DNA from: an uncultured Clostridia bacterium
GTDB taxonomy: Bacteria > Bacillota > Clostridia > Christensenellales > Borkfalkiaceae
Assembly (NCBI GenBank): GCA_947629575.1
Contig: CANREF010000002.1
Span: 124,001-188,000, forward strand
DNA: 64,000 bases
Reading direction: 5' to 3'
Positions 8,067 through 16,640 of the stretch are shown here, piece by piece. The notes beneath the pieces were generated by a model that was not told where the DNA came from, did no database searches, and saw only the letters and a list, made by a program, of their open reading frames with translations. The position numbers were made by a program, and so were the translations under genes. Every line of letters starts with the position of its first letter. Within the stretch, counting starts at the first letter, position 1.

Positions 8067-8878
8067 ACAAGCAGACCCTTTTCAAATGTCTCAAAGCGGG
8101 CTTTGTGGGGCTCATTTTGCTCCTGCTCTACGCTCCTATCCTCCTTCTTGCCATATACAGCTTTGACAAGACGAACATGATCGGGCGCTTCCGCGGCTTC
8201 TCTTTCGATCATTATGTAGACCTGTTCACCGATCCCAACGTGCTCGGCATGATCGGGAATACCCTCCTCCTCGCCCTTTCGGCGGCGGTGCTCTCCACCG
8301 TCCTCGGCACGGTGGGCGCGCTCGGCATGTACTACTGCAAGAAGCGGGTGAAGGCTGCCGTGACGGCGATCAACCAGATCCCCGTCATCAACGCCGAGAT
8401 CGTCACCGCCTTGGCGCTCGCCATCACCTTCGTGACGGTCGGGATCTCCAAAGAGACCTACATTCCCCTCATCGTGGGGCACATGGTCATCTGCACCCCC
8501 TTCGTGGTGCTCTCCGTCATTCCCAAATTGAAGCAGATGGACGGTTCTCTCTATGAAGCGGCGCTCGATTTGGGTGCGAGCCCCTTCAAGGCGCTCATGA
8601 CGGTAGTGCTCCCGCAGATCATCCCCGGGGTCGTCTCGGGCTTCATGCTCGCCATCACCCTCTCCCTCGACGACTACATCGTCACGATGTACACCCGTCC
8701 CTCGGGCTTCGAGACGATCTCCACCTACGTCTACAACGCCACGACCAAGGGGAACGCGCACACGGCGGTGACGCTCTCCTCCTTCTGGGCGCTCACGACC
8801 ATCCTCTTCGTCATCATCGTCCTGTTCGTCGTGATCTCCAACCTCACGGGAAGACGGAAAAAGGAGGAAAGCAAATGA
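8063..8878 (+). CDS. potC: Spermidine/putrescine ABC transporter permease PotC
   Basis: 271 residues with six membrane helices, and the coupling loop YEAALDLGASPFKALMTVVLP. Partner of PotB in the membrane channel. Starts on ATGA overlapping the potB stop, and its own stop overlaps the potD start in the same way, so all four pot genes form one coupled unit. Confidence 0.94.
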   Translation: MNKQTLFKCLKAGFVGLILLLLYAPILLLAIYSFDKTNMIGRFRGFSFDHYVDLFTDPNVLGMIGNTLLLALSAAVLSTVLGTVGALGMYYCKKRVKAAVTAINQIPVINAEIVTALALAITFVTVGISKETYIPLIVGHMVICTPFVVLSVIPKLKQMDGSLYEAALDLGASPFKALMTVVLPQIIPGVVSGFMLAITLSLDDYIVTMYTRPSGFETISTYVYNATTKGNAHTAVTLSSFWALTTILFVIIVLFVVISNLTGRRKKEESK

Positions 8879-10500
8879 AATCGAGAAGAATTTTTTCCGT
8901 TTTGCTCGCTTCCGCCCTCCTCGTTCCCGTCCTCGCTTCCCTCTCGGGCTGCGGCGGGGAAAAGGTCACGGTCCTCAAAGTTTATAACTGGGAGGAGTAC
9001 ATCGACGAGGGCGGCGAGGGTTCTTATCTCTATGACCTTGCTCTCGAAGAAGAAACTCCCGAGGACGAGATCGTCGCTCCCCGCATCGTAGAGGACTTCG
9101 AGGCGTGGTACGCAGAGACGTACGGAGAAAAAGTAAAGGTGGAATATTCCACCTTCGGCACGAATGAAGATATGTATAACGAGCTCAAGCTCGGGAACGA
9201 ATACGATCTTTTGTGCCCCTCCGACTACATGATCATGAAGCTCGCCGCCGAGGGGTATCTCACCAAATACGACGAGAGTTTCTTCGATCCCGAGATCGAA
9301 ACGAACTACTATGTCCGCAACGTCTCCCCCTTCATCGCCGAAAAATTTGCGTCCAATGCGGGGCTCGAGCTCTACCCCGACGCAAGCGGCGAGCCCATCC
9401 TCTGGAAGGACTATGCCGCGGGCTATATGTGGGGAACGACCGGGTTCGTATACAACCCCTCCGCGGAAGTTTCAAGCGAAGCGGGCGAGGCCGTTCCGCT
9501 CAGAGACCTGCTCGAAGAGCAGGGCTGGCAGACCTTTGTCGATCCCCGCGTGAAGGGCAAGATCACGGCGAAGGACAACGTACGCGACACCTACTTCGCA
9601 GCGATCGGCGTGACGTTCGAACAAGAACTGCTCGCCCTCGATCCCGCCGCAGACGGCTATATCGAGGCCCTCACCGCCTACTTCAACGCAACGGACGAGG
9701 AGACGATCGCAAGGGTCGAGCCCACGCTCATGGACATCAAAGAGAATATTTACAGCTTCGAGACGGATACGGGCAAGGCGGACATGGTGAGCGAAAAGAT
9801 CTGGCTCAACTATGCCTGGAGCGGCGACGCGGTGTACGCCCTCGACGAAGCCGAGGCGGGCGAGATCGACGAGGAAACGGGCGAGATCGTGGAAGGTTCA
9901 CAGCTCTTCCTCGACTTCTTTGTGCCGAAAGCGGGAACGAATTTGTGGTTCGACGGCTGGGTGATGATGAACTGCGTGGAAGAGCGCGGGACGAAGAAGG
10001 CGGCGCAGGCGTTCGTCAACTATATGTCTATGCCCGAGAGCGCCATGCGCAACAGCTATTACATCGGCTACACCTCGGTCATCGCGGGCGAGAACGCCGA
10101 GATGCTCGACTATGTGGATTGGCTCTACGGCGAAGAGGAGGAAAACGAGGAGGACTTCTACGATCTCTCCTACTTCTTCCCCGCAAGCGAGGACGGCAGT
10201 CCCGTTGGGATCTATGCGGACGAGGAGCAGCGCACCTGCCGCCAGCTCTTCGCGCAATACCCCACCGAGGAGATCATCTCCCGCTGCGCCGTCATGAACT
10301 ACTACCGCGAGGACGCGAGCGATCGGATCAACGAACTTTGGTCTCGCGTGAAGTCCGAAAAGCTCAACTGGTGGGCGTTCGTCGTGATCTGTCTCGTTGT
10401 CGTAGCGATCGCCCTCTTCGTGATATTCGTGAAGTTCGGCAACAAGATCGATTTCTTCCACAGAAAGCCCAAAAAGGGATACCATAAAATAGAGAGTTAG
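8875..10500 (+). CDS. potD: Polyamine-binding lipoprotein PotD with C-terminal membrane anchor
   Basis: 541 residues, well above the usual 340-360. Residues 1-26 are a lipoprotein signal ending in the lipobox LSGC (Cys 26). The binding fold follows: KVYNWEEYID, EYSTFGTNEDMYNELKLG, YDLLCPSDYMIMKLAAEGYL and the late WVMMNC segment. An acidic insert splits the first two motifs. Unusually, residues about 500-521 form a hydrophobic helix (WAFVVICLVVVAIALFVIFV) followed by a basic tail, so the protein would be lipid-anchored at the N-terminus and membrane-spanning at the C-terminus. Captures spermidine/putrescine for PotBC. Confidence 0.9.
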   Translation: MKSRRIFSVLLASALLVPVLASLSGCGGEKVTVLKVYNWEEYIDEGGEGSYLYDLALEEETPEDEIVAPRIVEDFEAWYAETYGEKVKVEYSTFGTNEDMYNELKLGNEYDLLCPSDYMIMKLAAEGYLTKYDESFFDPEIETNYYVRNVSPFIAEKFASNAGLELYPDASGEPILWKDYAAGYMWGTTGFVYNPSAEVSSEAGEAVPLRDLLEEQGWQTFVDPRVKGKITAKDNVRDTYFAAIGVTFEQELLALDPAADGYIEALTAYFNATDEETIARVEPTLMDIKENIYSFETDTGKADMVSEKIWLNYAWSGDAVYALDEAEAGEIDEETGEIVEGSQLFLDFFVPKAGTNLWFDGWVMMNCVEERGTKKAAQAFVNYMSMPESAMRNSYYIGYTSVIAGENAEMLDYVDWLYGEEEENEEDFYDLSYFFPASEDGSPVGIYADEEQRTCRQLFAQYPTEEIISRCAVMNYYREDASDRINELWSRVKSEKLNWWAFVVICLVVVAIALFVIFVKFGNKIDFFHRKPKKGYHKIES

Positions 10501-10846
10501 TTTCGCACATTTCTTTGCTCACTTCCACCCCCCTCACCGCCAAAGGCGGTGAGGGGGGTGTCGTTTCGAAAGAAACGTGCGAGGAAACCTTCCTCCTACA
10601 TCAACCGAGCGTTCCTCTCATTCGCTTGGCTCAAACAACAAGGCAAAAGTAATTGCCAAATTGGGTCCCGCAGCGCAAAAGCGTGGTTTTGCTCGCGGAA
10701 GAGATTTGGAACTCACCCCCACCACCGCCTATCGGCGGAGCCTCCCCCTCAAAGGGGTAGGCCTTAGCCCGACACATCAAAAGGGGTGCTTGGCTCATCC
10801 TTAGTAGGAGCTGTCACGAAGTGACTGAGGTGGTAACAAAACATAA
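10501..10846. repeat. Repeat island R2 (potD/ABC permease)
   Basis: No gene between the convergent potD and the ABC permease. Begins with CGCACATTTCTTT, paired with AAAGAAACGTGCG around a perfect 16-bp hairpin (10526-10560) that may terminate potD transcripts. Then come the CAAAAGTAATTGCCAAATT, CGCAGCGCAAAAGCGTGG, CCCCTCAAAGGGGTAGGCC and CTGTCACGAAGTGACTGAGG modules. Confidence 0.8.
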
Positions 10847-10880
10847 GCCCGCCCCGCGGCTTTGCCGCGGGGCGGGCGTT
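10847..10880. terminator. Strong hairpin terminator
   Basis: Perfect 14-bp stem GCCCGCCCCGCGGC / GCCGCGGGGCGGGC with loop TTT. On the minus strand it follows the ABC permease stop closely and is followed by a T-rich stretch, so it most likely ends the minus-strand ABC operon. Confidence 0.75.
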
Positions 10881-10895
10881 CCTTATATCTCCTAT

Positions 10896-11657
10896 TTATA
10901 CGATCAAATTCACCTTGTGCATCAGAAGATACCGAATGACAAAGAAACTCCCGATGCAAAAACCGTAAGTCACGGCGATCCAGATCCACATGAGCACGTG
11001 TTCGGAAACTTCCCAAACCGTCGCGGCGGGCAGGAGCGTGCCGAACAGCAGCGAAAAGACAAACGCGCACGCCAAACTCAGCCCGATCGTGATCCCCGCC
11101 CTTCCCTTGGAAAAGAGCTGTCCGATGCTCGCCATGAGGAAGAAAAAGAGCAGCGACGCGGGGATCTGCCCCAAGAGGAGCAGCACGCTCTCCACGGCGT
11201 ACAGCGGCTGCGCGGCAAAGTATTCCCCCAAAGAGGAGAGCGAACCGAACGGATAGAGACCGAACAGAACATCCGAGTTCCCCGCGATGAACAGCGCGGC
11301 AGCGAGCACTCCATAGCAGGAAAGCGTCGCCACGAGCGAGGAAAGCAGTTTGGAAAAGAGCAGCTGTGTGGGCGTTACGGGCAGGGAGAACGTCATATAC
11401 CCTTCCCCCGTGAACAGGCTCTGATAAAACCTCTTTACGCAGAGGATCACGCCCGAAATGCTGAGCGCGAATGCCGCAAGGGCAAAGCAGATCCCGATGA
11501 TCTCCCCCACGATAATGGCGGCAGAGGCGGGATATTCTGTGCTGTCCAAGGCTTTTTCCACCCAAATTCCCGCAAGGCGGACGGTCACAGCCAATAAGAG
11601 CACCGTCCCCATGAGCCACAGCAGGGTGCGGTAGAGCGTTCTGAGCTCGTATTTCAT
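10896..11657 (-). CDS. ABC-2-type permease subunit
   Basis: About 253 residues with six predicted hydrophobic segments and no soluble domain: the membrane partner of the ATPase encoded just upstream. The N-terminal MKYELRTLYRTL is typical for ABC-2 permeases of the YtrC/NatB type. ATG at 11657 follows GGTAGGA; a GTG 15 bases upstream, overlapping the stop of the ATPase gene, is the alternative. Substrate cannot be told from sequence; relatives export peptides, lantibiotics or drugs. Confidence 0.8.
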   Translation of the reverse strand: MKYELRTLYRTLLWLMGTVLLLAVTVRLAGIWVEKALDSTEYPASAAIIVGEIIGICFALAAFALSISGVILCVKRFYQSLFTGEGYMTFSLPVTPTQLLFSKLLSSLVATLSCYGVLAAALFIAGNSDVLFGLYPFGSLSSLGEYFAAQPLYAVESVLLLLGQIPASLLFFFLMASIGQLFSKGRAGITIGLSLACAFVFSLLFGTLLPAATVWEVSEHVLMWIWIAVTYGFCIGSFFVIRYLLMHKVNLIV

Positions 11658-11665
11658 GAGTTTTC

Positions 11666-12382
11666 CTACCACCGAAACACCTCCCGAAAGAGATCGTTGA
11701 GGCTCTTCCCCTCTCTTTGGCGCAGTTCGTCCGCCCTGCCGCTCATGACGACCTTGCCGCGGTCGAGAAAGACGGCGTGGGTGAGTGTTTCCTCAATATC
11801 ACTGATGAGGTGGGTGCACAAAAAAATGGTGGAATCCTCGGGCTTGTTCGACAGGATCGTGTCGAGAATGAAGTCCCGCGCGGCTGGATCAACCCCCGCG
11901 ATCGGCTCGTCGAGGACAAACAGTTTCGCCCGACGCGACATCGTGAGCACGAGCCCGAGCTTCTCTTTGTTCCCCTTTGAGAGGGCGCGGATGCGCTGCT
12001 TGGAGGAAATGCCCAGCCGCGAGAGCATCCCCGCGGCCCTGTCGCGGTCGAAGTCCTTGAAAAAATCGACAAAGTAGTCGAGCTGCTGAGCGACGGTCAT
12101 GTACTCGCAGAGGTAGTTCGCATCGGGAAGATAGGCGGTCTCCGCCCGCGTTTCGGGACAGGGAGACTTTCCGTCGATAAGGACTTCCCCCTGCGACGGC
12201 TGAAGCATTCCCATGATGAGTTTGATGAGCGTCGTCTTGCCGCTGCCGTTTGGGCCTAAGAGCCCCACAATGCCGCCCGCCTCCACTTTGAGGTCCACCC
12301 CCAAGAGGGACGGCTCCTTCCCATAGGCATGATACAGCCCTCGGCACTCCAAGATCGGCTCCCGCTGCTGTAAAATAGTCAT
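11666..12382 (-). CDS. ABC transporter ATPase (YtrB/CcmA-like)
   Basis: 238 residues. Walker A GPNGSGKTT, signature LSKGNKEKL (a degenerate LSGGQ typical of ABC-2 exporters), Walker B LFVLDEP and switch His in LCTHLISDIEE. Forms an exporter with the six-helix protein downstream. ATG at 12382 behind GCAGGAG. A TATAAT lies directly upstream, next to one copy of the short palindromic repeat (12401-12426), but without a good -35 box. Confidence 0.88.
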   Translation of the reverse strand: MTILQQREPILECRGLYHAYGKEPSLLGVDLKVEAGGIVGLLGPNGSGKTTLIKLIMGMLQPSQGEVLIDGKSPCPETRAETAYLPDANYLCEYMTVAQQLDYFVDFFKDFDRDRAAGMLSRLGISSKQRIRALSKGNKEKLGLVLTMSRRAKLFVLDEPIAGVDPAARDFILDTILSNKPEDSTIFLCTHLISDIEETLTHAVFLDRGKVVMSGRADELRQREGKSLNDLFREVFRW

Positions 12383-12574
12383 ATTTTCTCCTGCTTTATT
12401 ATAATTATGTCACGCATAGTACTATGCAAAATCCCTCTCAACGCCTTGCCCACCCCTTTAGGGGTGGGTGGCACGAGCAAAGCGAGTGACGGGAGGGGTG
12501 TTTCGAAAAACACCCCCTCAGTCACCTGCGGTGACAGCTCCCCCTCAAGGGGGAGCCAAAGGGCTACGTCCGCT
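12383..12574. repeat. Repeat island R3 (between the two ABC systems)
   Basis: Holds a copy of the short palindromic repeat, then CACCCCTTTAGGGGTG, the GTGACGGGAGGGGTGTTTCG module and an inverted copy of the TCAGTCACCTGCGGTGACAG module. Separates the two ABC exporter gene pairs. Confidence 0.75.
12401..12426. repeat. Short palindromic repeat, copy 1
   Basis: Left arm ATAATTATG, spacer TCACG, right arm CATAGTACTATG. Intergenic, about 20 bases ahead of an ABC ATPase start codon. The left arm is shortened or decayed compared with the fullest copy at 60895. Confidence 0.8.
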
Positions 12575-13693
12575 TTACTTTCCGAACATGATGCGCTCGC
12601 TTGAAAACATCTTGGAGATAAGAAAGACGAGCAGGGCGGTGTAGAGCAGGTTTGCCCCCACCGAGACGAGGGATTGCCAGATGGCGAGTTCGCCGCCGAG
12701 CACCTTCCCCATCGAGATGACCGCGTTCAGAACGGGCACGGCGACGTACCAATTCCCGAGCGAAGACAGGAAGATCGACAGGATCGAGACGACCATGACA
12801 AGGATCATGATCACGCTCGTATAGGCGGACGCCTCTTTCACCGAGCGGGAGAGCGTCGAAACGCAGGCGATCGCGCTCACGATGAGGGGCACGATGCTCA
12901 GAATGAGCAGGAAGAGCAGGGCATAGTGCCCGAAAGCGTACCCGCCGAGAACTCCGAAGCCCGTTCCCACGAGTTTGGGCAGGGACAGGGCGACCCCCAA
13001 AAAGCTCGAAGCTGCCCCGAGGGCGGAGATACAGCTCAGCGGCAAGATCTTTCCGAGAGCGATCTCATGGCGCTTTGCACTGGTCGCAAGAATGGTGGCG
13101 AGCGTCCCCCGCTCCTTTTCCCCCGCTACCGATTCGAGAGTCACGGACATGCATGCCGAGAAGATGAAGATCGCGACGAGGAAGGGAAGGAGTCCCGCAA
13201 AGACCGTCTTGCCGAGATTTTCCGTAGTCTCGAAGTTGTGCCCGACGACGGCAAAGCGCATCGCGCTCGCCTGCAGAACGGCGGAAGCGATCCCATAGAA
13301 GGAGGAACTTGCATCCCGCGCGCCGTCGTAGTAGATCTCCACAGAACCGCCCGCAGCTTCGCCGAAGTTTTCCGAAAAGACGAGACAGGCGTCTGCCTCC
13401 CCCTTTTCGACGGCTGCCTTCCCCTCCTCCGCCGTGGAGACGGTAAATTCCACTTTTGAATCGCTCTCCTTCACCGCCTCGCCCACGAGCGCGGTAAACG
13501 CGCCGCTTGTTGCAGAAGTCCCCGCTACGCAGACCTTGTAGTCGTAATTGACGGGCTCTGTTTCGTTCATGAAAGCGCCTATTACATTATAGATCAGGAA
13601 AATGATGATGCCCGGCAGCAGAATGGTGACGATGAGCTTGGGGTCGTGGAAAAAACGGTAAAATTCCTTTTTGATGAGAGCAAGCAATTTCAT
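12575..13693 (-). CDS. ABC-2-type permease (NatB-like)
   Basis: 372 residues. One N-terminal membrane helix (about 20-40), a large extracytoplasmic region (45-170), then five hydrophobic segments, the NatB/YhaP layout. The N-terminus MKLLALIKKEFYRFFHDPKL and the AGEKERGTLATILAT segment are typical of these exporters. Starts on ATGA overlapping the ATPase stop. Probably pumps Na+ or a drug/peptide outward; the substrate is inferred only from the family. Confidence 0.82.
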   Translation of the reverse strand: MKLLALIKKEFYRFFHDPKLIVTILLPGIIIFLIYNVIGAFMNETEPVNYDYKVCVAGTSATSGAFTALVGEAVKESDSKVEFTVSTAEEGKAAVEKGEADACLVFSENFGEAAGGSVEIYYDGARDASSSFYGIASAVLQASAMRFAVVGHNFETTENLGKTVFAGLLPFLVAIFIFSACMSVTLESVAGEKERGTLATILATSAKRHEIALGKILPLSCISALGAASSFLGVALSLPKLVGTGFGVLGGYAFGHYALLFLLILSIVPLIVSAIACVSTLSRSVKEASAYTSVIMILVMVVSILSIFLSSLGNWYVAVPVLNAVISMGKVLGGELAIWQSLVSVGANLLYTALLVFLISKMFSSERIMFGK

Positions 13694-14481
13694 ACGATCT
13701 CCCCCTTTAAGCTGTGATAGATCTCGAAGAACCTCTCTTCGAGGGACTTCTCCCCGCAGAGCGCTTGGAGCGAACCCTCCTGAGCCATCTTCCCGTCGAT
13801 GATGACGCCCACGCGGTCGCAGAGCTTTTCCACAAGGGAGAAGATGTGCGTGGACAAAATAATGCTCTTGCCCATGCCCTTGAGCTCCGCCAAAAAGTCG
13901 GTGACGACCTTCGCCGTGAGCACGTCCAGTCCGTTGGTGGGCTCGTCGAAGATGAGCACATCGGGATCGTGCACGATCGAAATGACGAGCGAGACCTTCT
14001 GTTTCATGCCCGTGGACAAATCCCCCACCTTCACCTGTGCGAAGCGGTCGATGCCGAAGCGGGAGAAGAGTTCCTTTTTGCGCGAGGCGAGCGTGTCCTT
14101 GTCCACGCCGTGCATCGCACCGAAGAAATCAAAGAGATAGTCGGGAGTGAAAAATGCCTCGAGCTTCAATTCGCTCGTCAAAAAGCCGACGCAGTCGCGC
14201 ACCATGGCGGGCTCTTTCAGAATGGAGTGCCCGAGGATGTAGGCGTCCCCGCCGTCCGGCTTGATGAGGGTGGAGAGCATTCTGAGCGTCGTCGTCTTGC
14301 CTGCGCCGTTCGGTCCGAGAAGGCCGTAGATCTCCCCGCGGTAGGCGGAAAAGGACAGTCCGTCCACCGCCACCTTGCGCGTGAGCCCCGTCTTCTCGAT
14401 CTTTTGCTGTTTCCGCGAGAGGGTGAAGACCTTCTTCAGCCCCTCCGCACGGACGATCTCATCTTGAAAAATATCGTCCAT
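13690..14481 (-). CDS. ABC transporter ATPase (NatA-like)
   Basis: 263 residues. Walker A GPNGAGKTT, signature LSTGMKQKV, Walker B VLIFDEP and switch His in LSTHIFSLVEKLCD. The LSTGMKQK signature and the extra N-terminal 30 residues are typical of NatA-type ATPases. ATG at 14481 behind ATGGAGGATAT. Coupled by a 4-base overlap to the NatB-like permease. Lies 40 bases behind the PLP-enzyme gene and may be read through from the mutS-mutL-miaA unit. Confidence 0.87.
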   Translation of the reverse strand: MDDIFQDEIVRAEGLKKVFTLSRKQQKIEKTGLTRKVAVDGLSFSAYRGEIYGLLGPNGAGKTTTLRMLSTLIKPDGGDAYILGHSILKEPAMVRDCVGFLTSELKLEAFFTPDYLFDFFGAMHGVDKDTLASRKKELFSRFGIDRFAQVKVGDLSTGMKQKVSLVISIVHDPDVLIFDEPTNGLDVLTAKVVTDFLAELKGMGKSIILSTHIFSLVEKLCDRVGVIIDGKMAQEGSLQALCGEKSLEERFFEIYHSLKGEIV

Positions 14482-14521
14482 ATATCCTCCATATTATGAA
14501 TATACACGCATAATTTGTGCC

Positions 14522-15745
14522 CTAATCGCAGGTGAGTTTCTTTAAGATCTCGCGGCAGGCGAGCTTGCAGTGCTCATAGGTGAGCCCGCCCTGAAAATAG
14601 GCGGTGTATGGCTTGCGGATGGGCGCGTCGGCGCTCAGTTCGATGCTCGCCCCGCCCACAAACGTTCCCGCCGCCATGATGACCTTGCAGTCGTACCCCG
14701 GCATGTCCCACGCCTCGAGCTTCACAAAGGAATCGACGGGCGAGACTTCCTGTACCGATTGGATAAAGGCGGTGAGCTGCTTTTCGGTGTCGAAGCGGAT
14801 GGCGCGGGTGATGTCGCCGAGCGGCGCGCCGAGGGCGGGAAAATTCTCGAAGCCGAGCGATTCCATGCACCCGCCGATGAGCAGGCTGCCCTTGAGCGCC
14901 TGCGAAACAACGTGCGGCGCAAGGAAAAATCCCTGAAAATAGGGCTGGTAGCCGTAGGCATAGGAGCCGATCTCCCCGCCCACGGAGGGCGCGGTGAGGC
15001 GGTTCTCGCACAGTTTTACGTACTTTTCCCCTCCCGCGATGTAGCCGCCTGTCGGCGCGAGCCCGCCTCCGGGGTTCTTGATGAGAGACCCCACAATAAG
15101 GTCCGCCCCCACCTCGGTGGGCTCTTCCCGTTCCACAAATTCCCCATAGCAGTTGTCCACGAAGATACAACCGCCGAAGACGAGACGAAGCTCCATGCAC
15201 ATCTCTTCGATCTGGGCGACCGTAAAGGCGTTGCGCAGCTCATAGCCGCGCGAGCGCTGGATATAGACCATTCTATATTCGCGGGAAGAAAGCAGCTCTT
15301 TGGCGCGCTTGAAGTCCACCGTCCCCATGGGGGTGAGCTCCACCACGTCCGCCTCTATCCCGAAATCCTTGAGAGAGCCGTTCCCCTCCCCCCAAACGAC
15401 GCCGCGCAGGGTATCGTAAGGAGTTCCCGTGAGGAAGAGCACCCTGTCCTTGGGGCGAAGAATTCCGAAGAGGGCGACGGTGAGGGCGTGAGTGCCCGAA
15501 AGGAGGGCGGGAGAGACAATGGCGCGCTCCGCGCCGAATGCACGGGCATATACCCTCCCGAGCGTTTCCCTGCCCTCGTCCCCGTAGCCGTAGCCCGTGG
15601 AAGGGTTGAAATGCCGAAGGGCGATGCGCTCTTCACGGAAGGCGGAGAGCACCTTCTCCTGATTGTACAGTGCGATCTCGTCGATCTCTTTGAAGCGCCC
15701 GCTAAGTTCCTCCTCCACGCGCGCGATCCTCTCATTTACCGTCAT
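14522..15745 (-). CDS. Methionine gamma-lyase-family PLP enzyme (aluminium resistance protein family)
   Basis: About 407 residues of the Met_gamma_lyase / COG4100 family, fold-type I PLP enzymes of unsettled substrate. Motifs: NPSTGYGYGDEGRETL near the N-terminus, the cofactor-binding SGTHALTVALFG, and the probable Schiff-base lysine in GSLIKNPGGGLAPTGGY. In Firmicutes this gene commonly follows miaA and hfq, as here follows miaA. ATG at 15745 overlaps the end of miaA; a TTG nine bases upstream is closer to the AGGAGG and is the alternative start. Confidence 0.88.
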   Translation of the reverse strand: MTVNERIARVEEELSGRFKEIDEIALYNQEKVLSAFREERIALRHFNPSTGYGYGDEGRETLGRVYARAFGAERAIVSPALLSGTHALTVALFGILRPKDRVLFLTGTPYDTLRGVVWGEGNGSLKDFGIEADVVELTPMGTVDFKRAKELLSSREYRMVYIQRSRGYELRNAFTVAQIEEMCMELRLVFGGCIFVDNCYGEFVEREEPTEVGADLIVGSLIKNPGGGLAPTGGYIAGGEKYVKLCENRLTAPSVGGEIGSYAYGYQPYFQGFFLAPHVVSQALKGSLLIGGCMESLGFENFPALGAPLGDITRAIRFDTEKQLTAFIQSVQEVSPVDSFVKLEAWDMPGYDCKVIMAAGTFVGGASIELSADAPIRKPYTAYFQGGLTYEHCKLACREILKKLTCD

Positions 15746-16640
15746 AGATCTCAATGACCTCCTGCGCCGCCTGCTCTGTCGGCTTCGGCGCGATCCAATG
15801 CAAATTTTCCATTTTTTTGAAAAAAGTCAACTGCCGCTTTGCATAATTGCGGGTATTTTGCTTTATTATGTCTGACATAGTACTCTGCAAACTGCCGTTT
15901 TTCAAGCAATCGACAACTTCTTTGTAGCCGATGCCCTGCATACACTGCGCCGTTTCGGGAACGCCTCGGGCAAGCAGGCCTTCCACTTCCCTCACGAGCC
16001 CCCTTTTGAACATCTCATCCACCCGCGCCCCGATGCGAGCATAGAGCTCCTCGCGCGGATAGGCAAAGGCGAACGCCTCGAAGGGATAGCGGGGAATTTT
16101 TCCGTCGTGCTGGTCCGATTTCTTCTTTCCCGTGAGCTCGTATATCTCGAGGGCGCGGATGACCCGCTTCACATCGTTCGGGTGCAGAAGGCGCGCGCTC
16201 TCGGGGTCTACGGCAAAAAGGCGGCTGTGGAGCGCTTCCTTCCCCTCTTCGCGGGCGATCCTTTCGTACTTTGCGCGCACTCCTTCGTCTGCGGGGGTGT
16301 GCCCGAGCCCGCTCTCGTAGAGCAGGGCATTCATGTAAAATCCCGTACCGCCGCACAGCACGGGGAGCTTTCCGCGGGCAAGGATGTCCTCCACGACGGG
16401 AAGGGCATGCGCGCAAAAATCGCTCACCGAAAAGGACGCGGTGGGCTCGGCAATGTCGATGAGGTGGTGCACGATCCCCTTTTTCTCCTCGCCCGTTGGC
16501 TTGGCAGTCCCGATATTCAGCCCTTTATAGACGAGAAGAGCGTCGCAGGAAACGACCTCGCCGCCGAGCAGTCTTGCGCATTCAACGGCAAGCGCGGTCT
16601 TTCCCGACGCCGTAGGCCCGCAAACGACGAGCAGTTTCAT
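15732..16640 (-). CDS. miaA: tRNA dimethylallyltransferase MiaA
   Basis: 302 residues. Transfers dimethylallyl to N6 of A37 in tRNAs reading UNN codons; the MiaB protein encoded upstream then thiomethylates it. P-loop GPTASGKT (8-15), DALLVYKGLNIGTAKPT, and the late KQNTRNYAKRQLTFF motif. Start ATG 16640 overlaps the mutL stop (ATGA). Immediately before the KQNTRNYAKRQ motif the reading frame contains a copy of the short palindromic repeat (15862-15887), which encodes SLQSTMSDII. The gene stays open through it, so the insertion is tolerated. Confidence 0.95.
   Translation of the reverse strand: MKLLVVCGPTASGKTALAVECARLLGGEVVSCDALLVYKGLNIGTAKPTGEEKKGIVHHLIDIAEPTASFSVSDFCAHALPVVEDILARGKLPVLCGGTGFYMNALLYESGLGHTPADEGVRAKYERIAREEGKEALHSRLFAVDPESARLLHPNDVKRVIRALEIYELTGKKKSDQHDGKIPRYPFEAFAFAYPREELYARIGARVDEMFKRGLVREVEGLLARGVPETAQCMQGIGYKEVVDCLKNGSLQSTMSDIIKQNTRNYAKRQLTFFKKMENLHWIAPKPTEQAAQEVIEIYDGK
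15862..15887. repeat. Short palindromic repeat, copy 2, inside miaA
   Basis: TTTATTATG, spacer TCTGA, CATAGTACTCTG. Lies wholly within the miaA reading frame. On the coding strand it reads QSTMSDI. Confidence 0.85.

Noticed and set aside
10549-10804. Small frames in repeat islands with recurring peptides such as SAKAWFCSR
   Set aside because: The same peptides recur only because the DNA modules recur (also at 21218-21418), there is no ribosome binding site, and the frames shift between copies.
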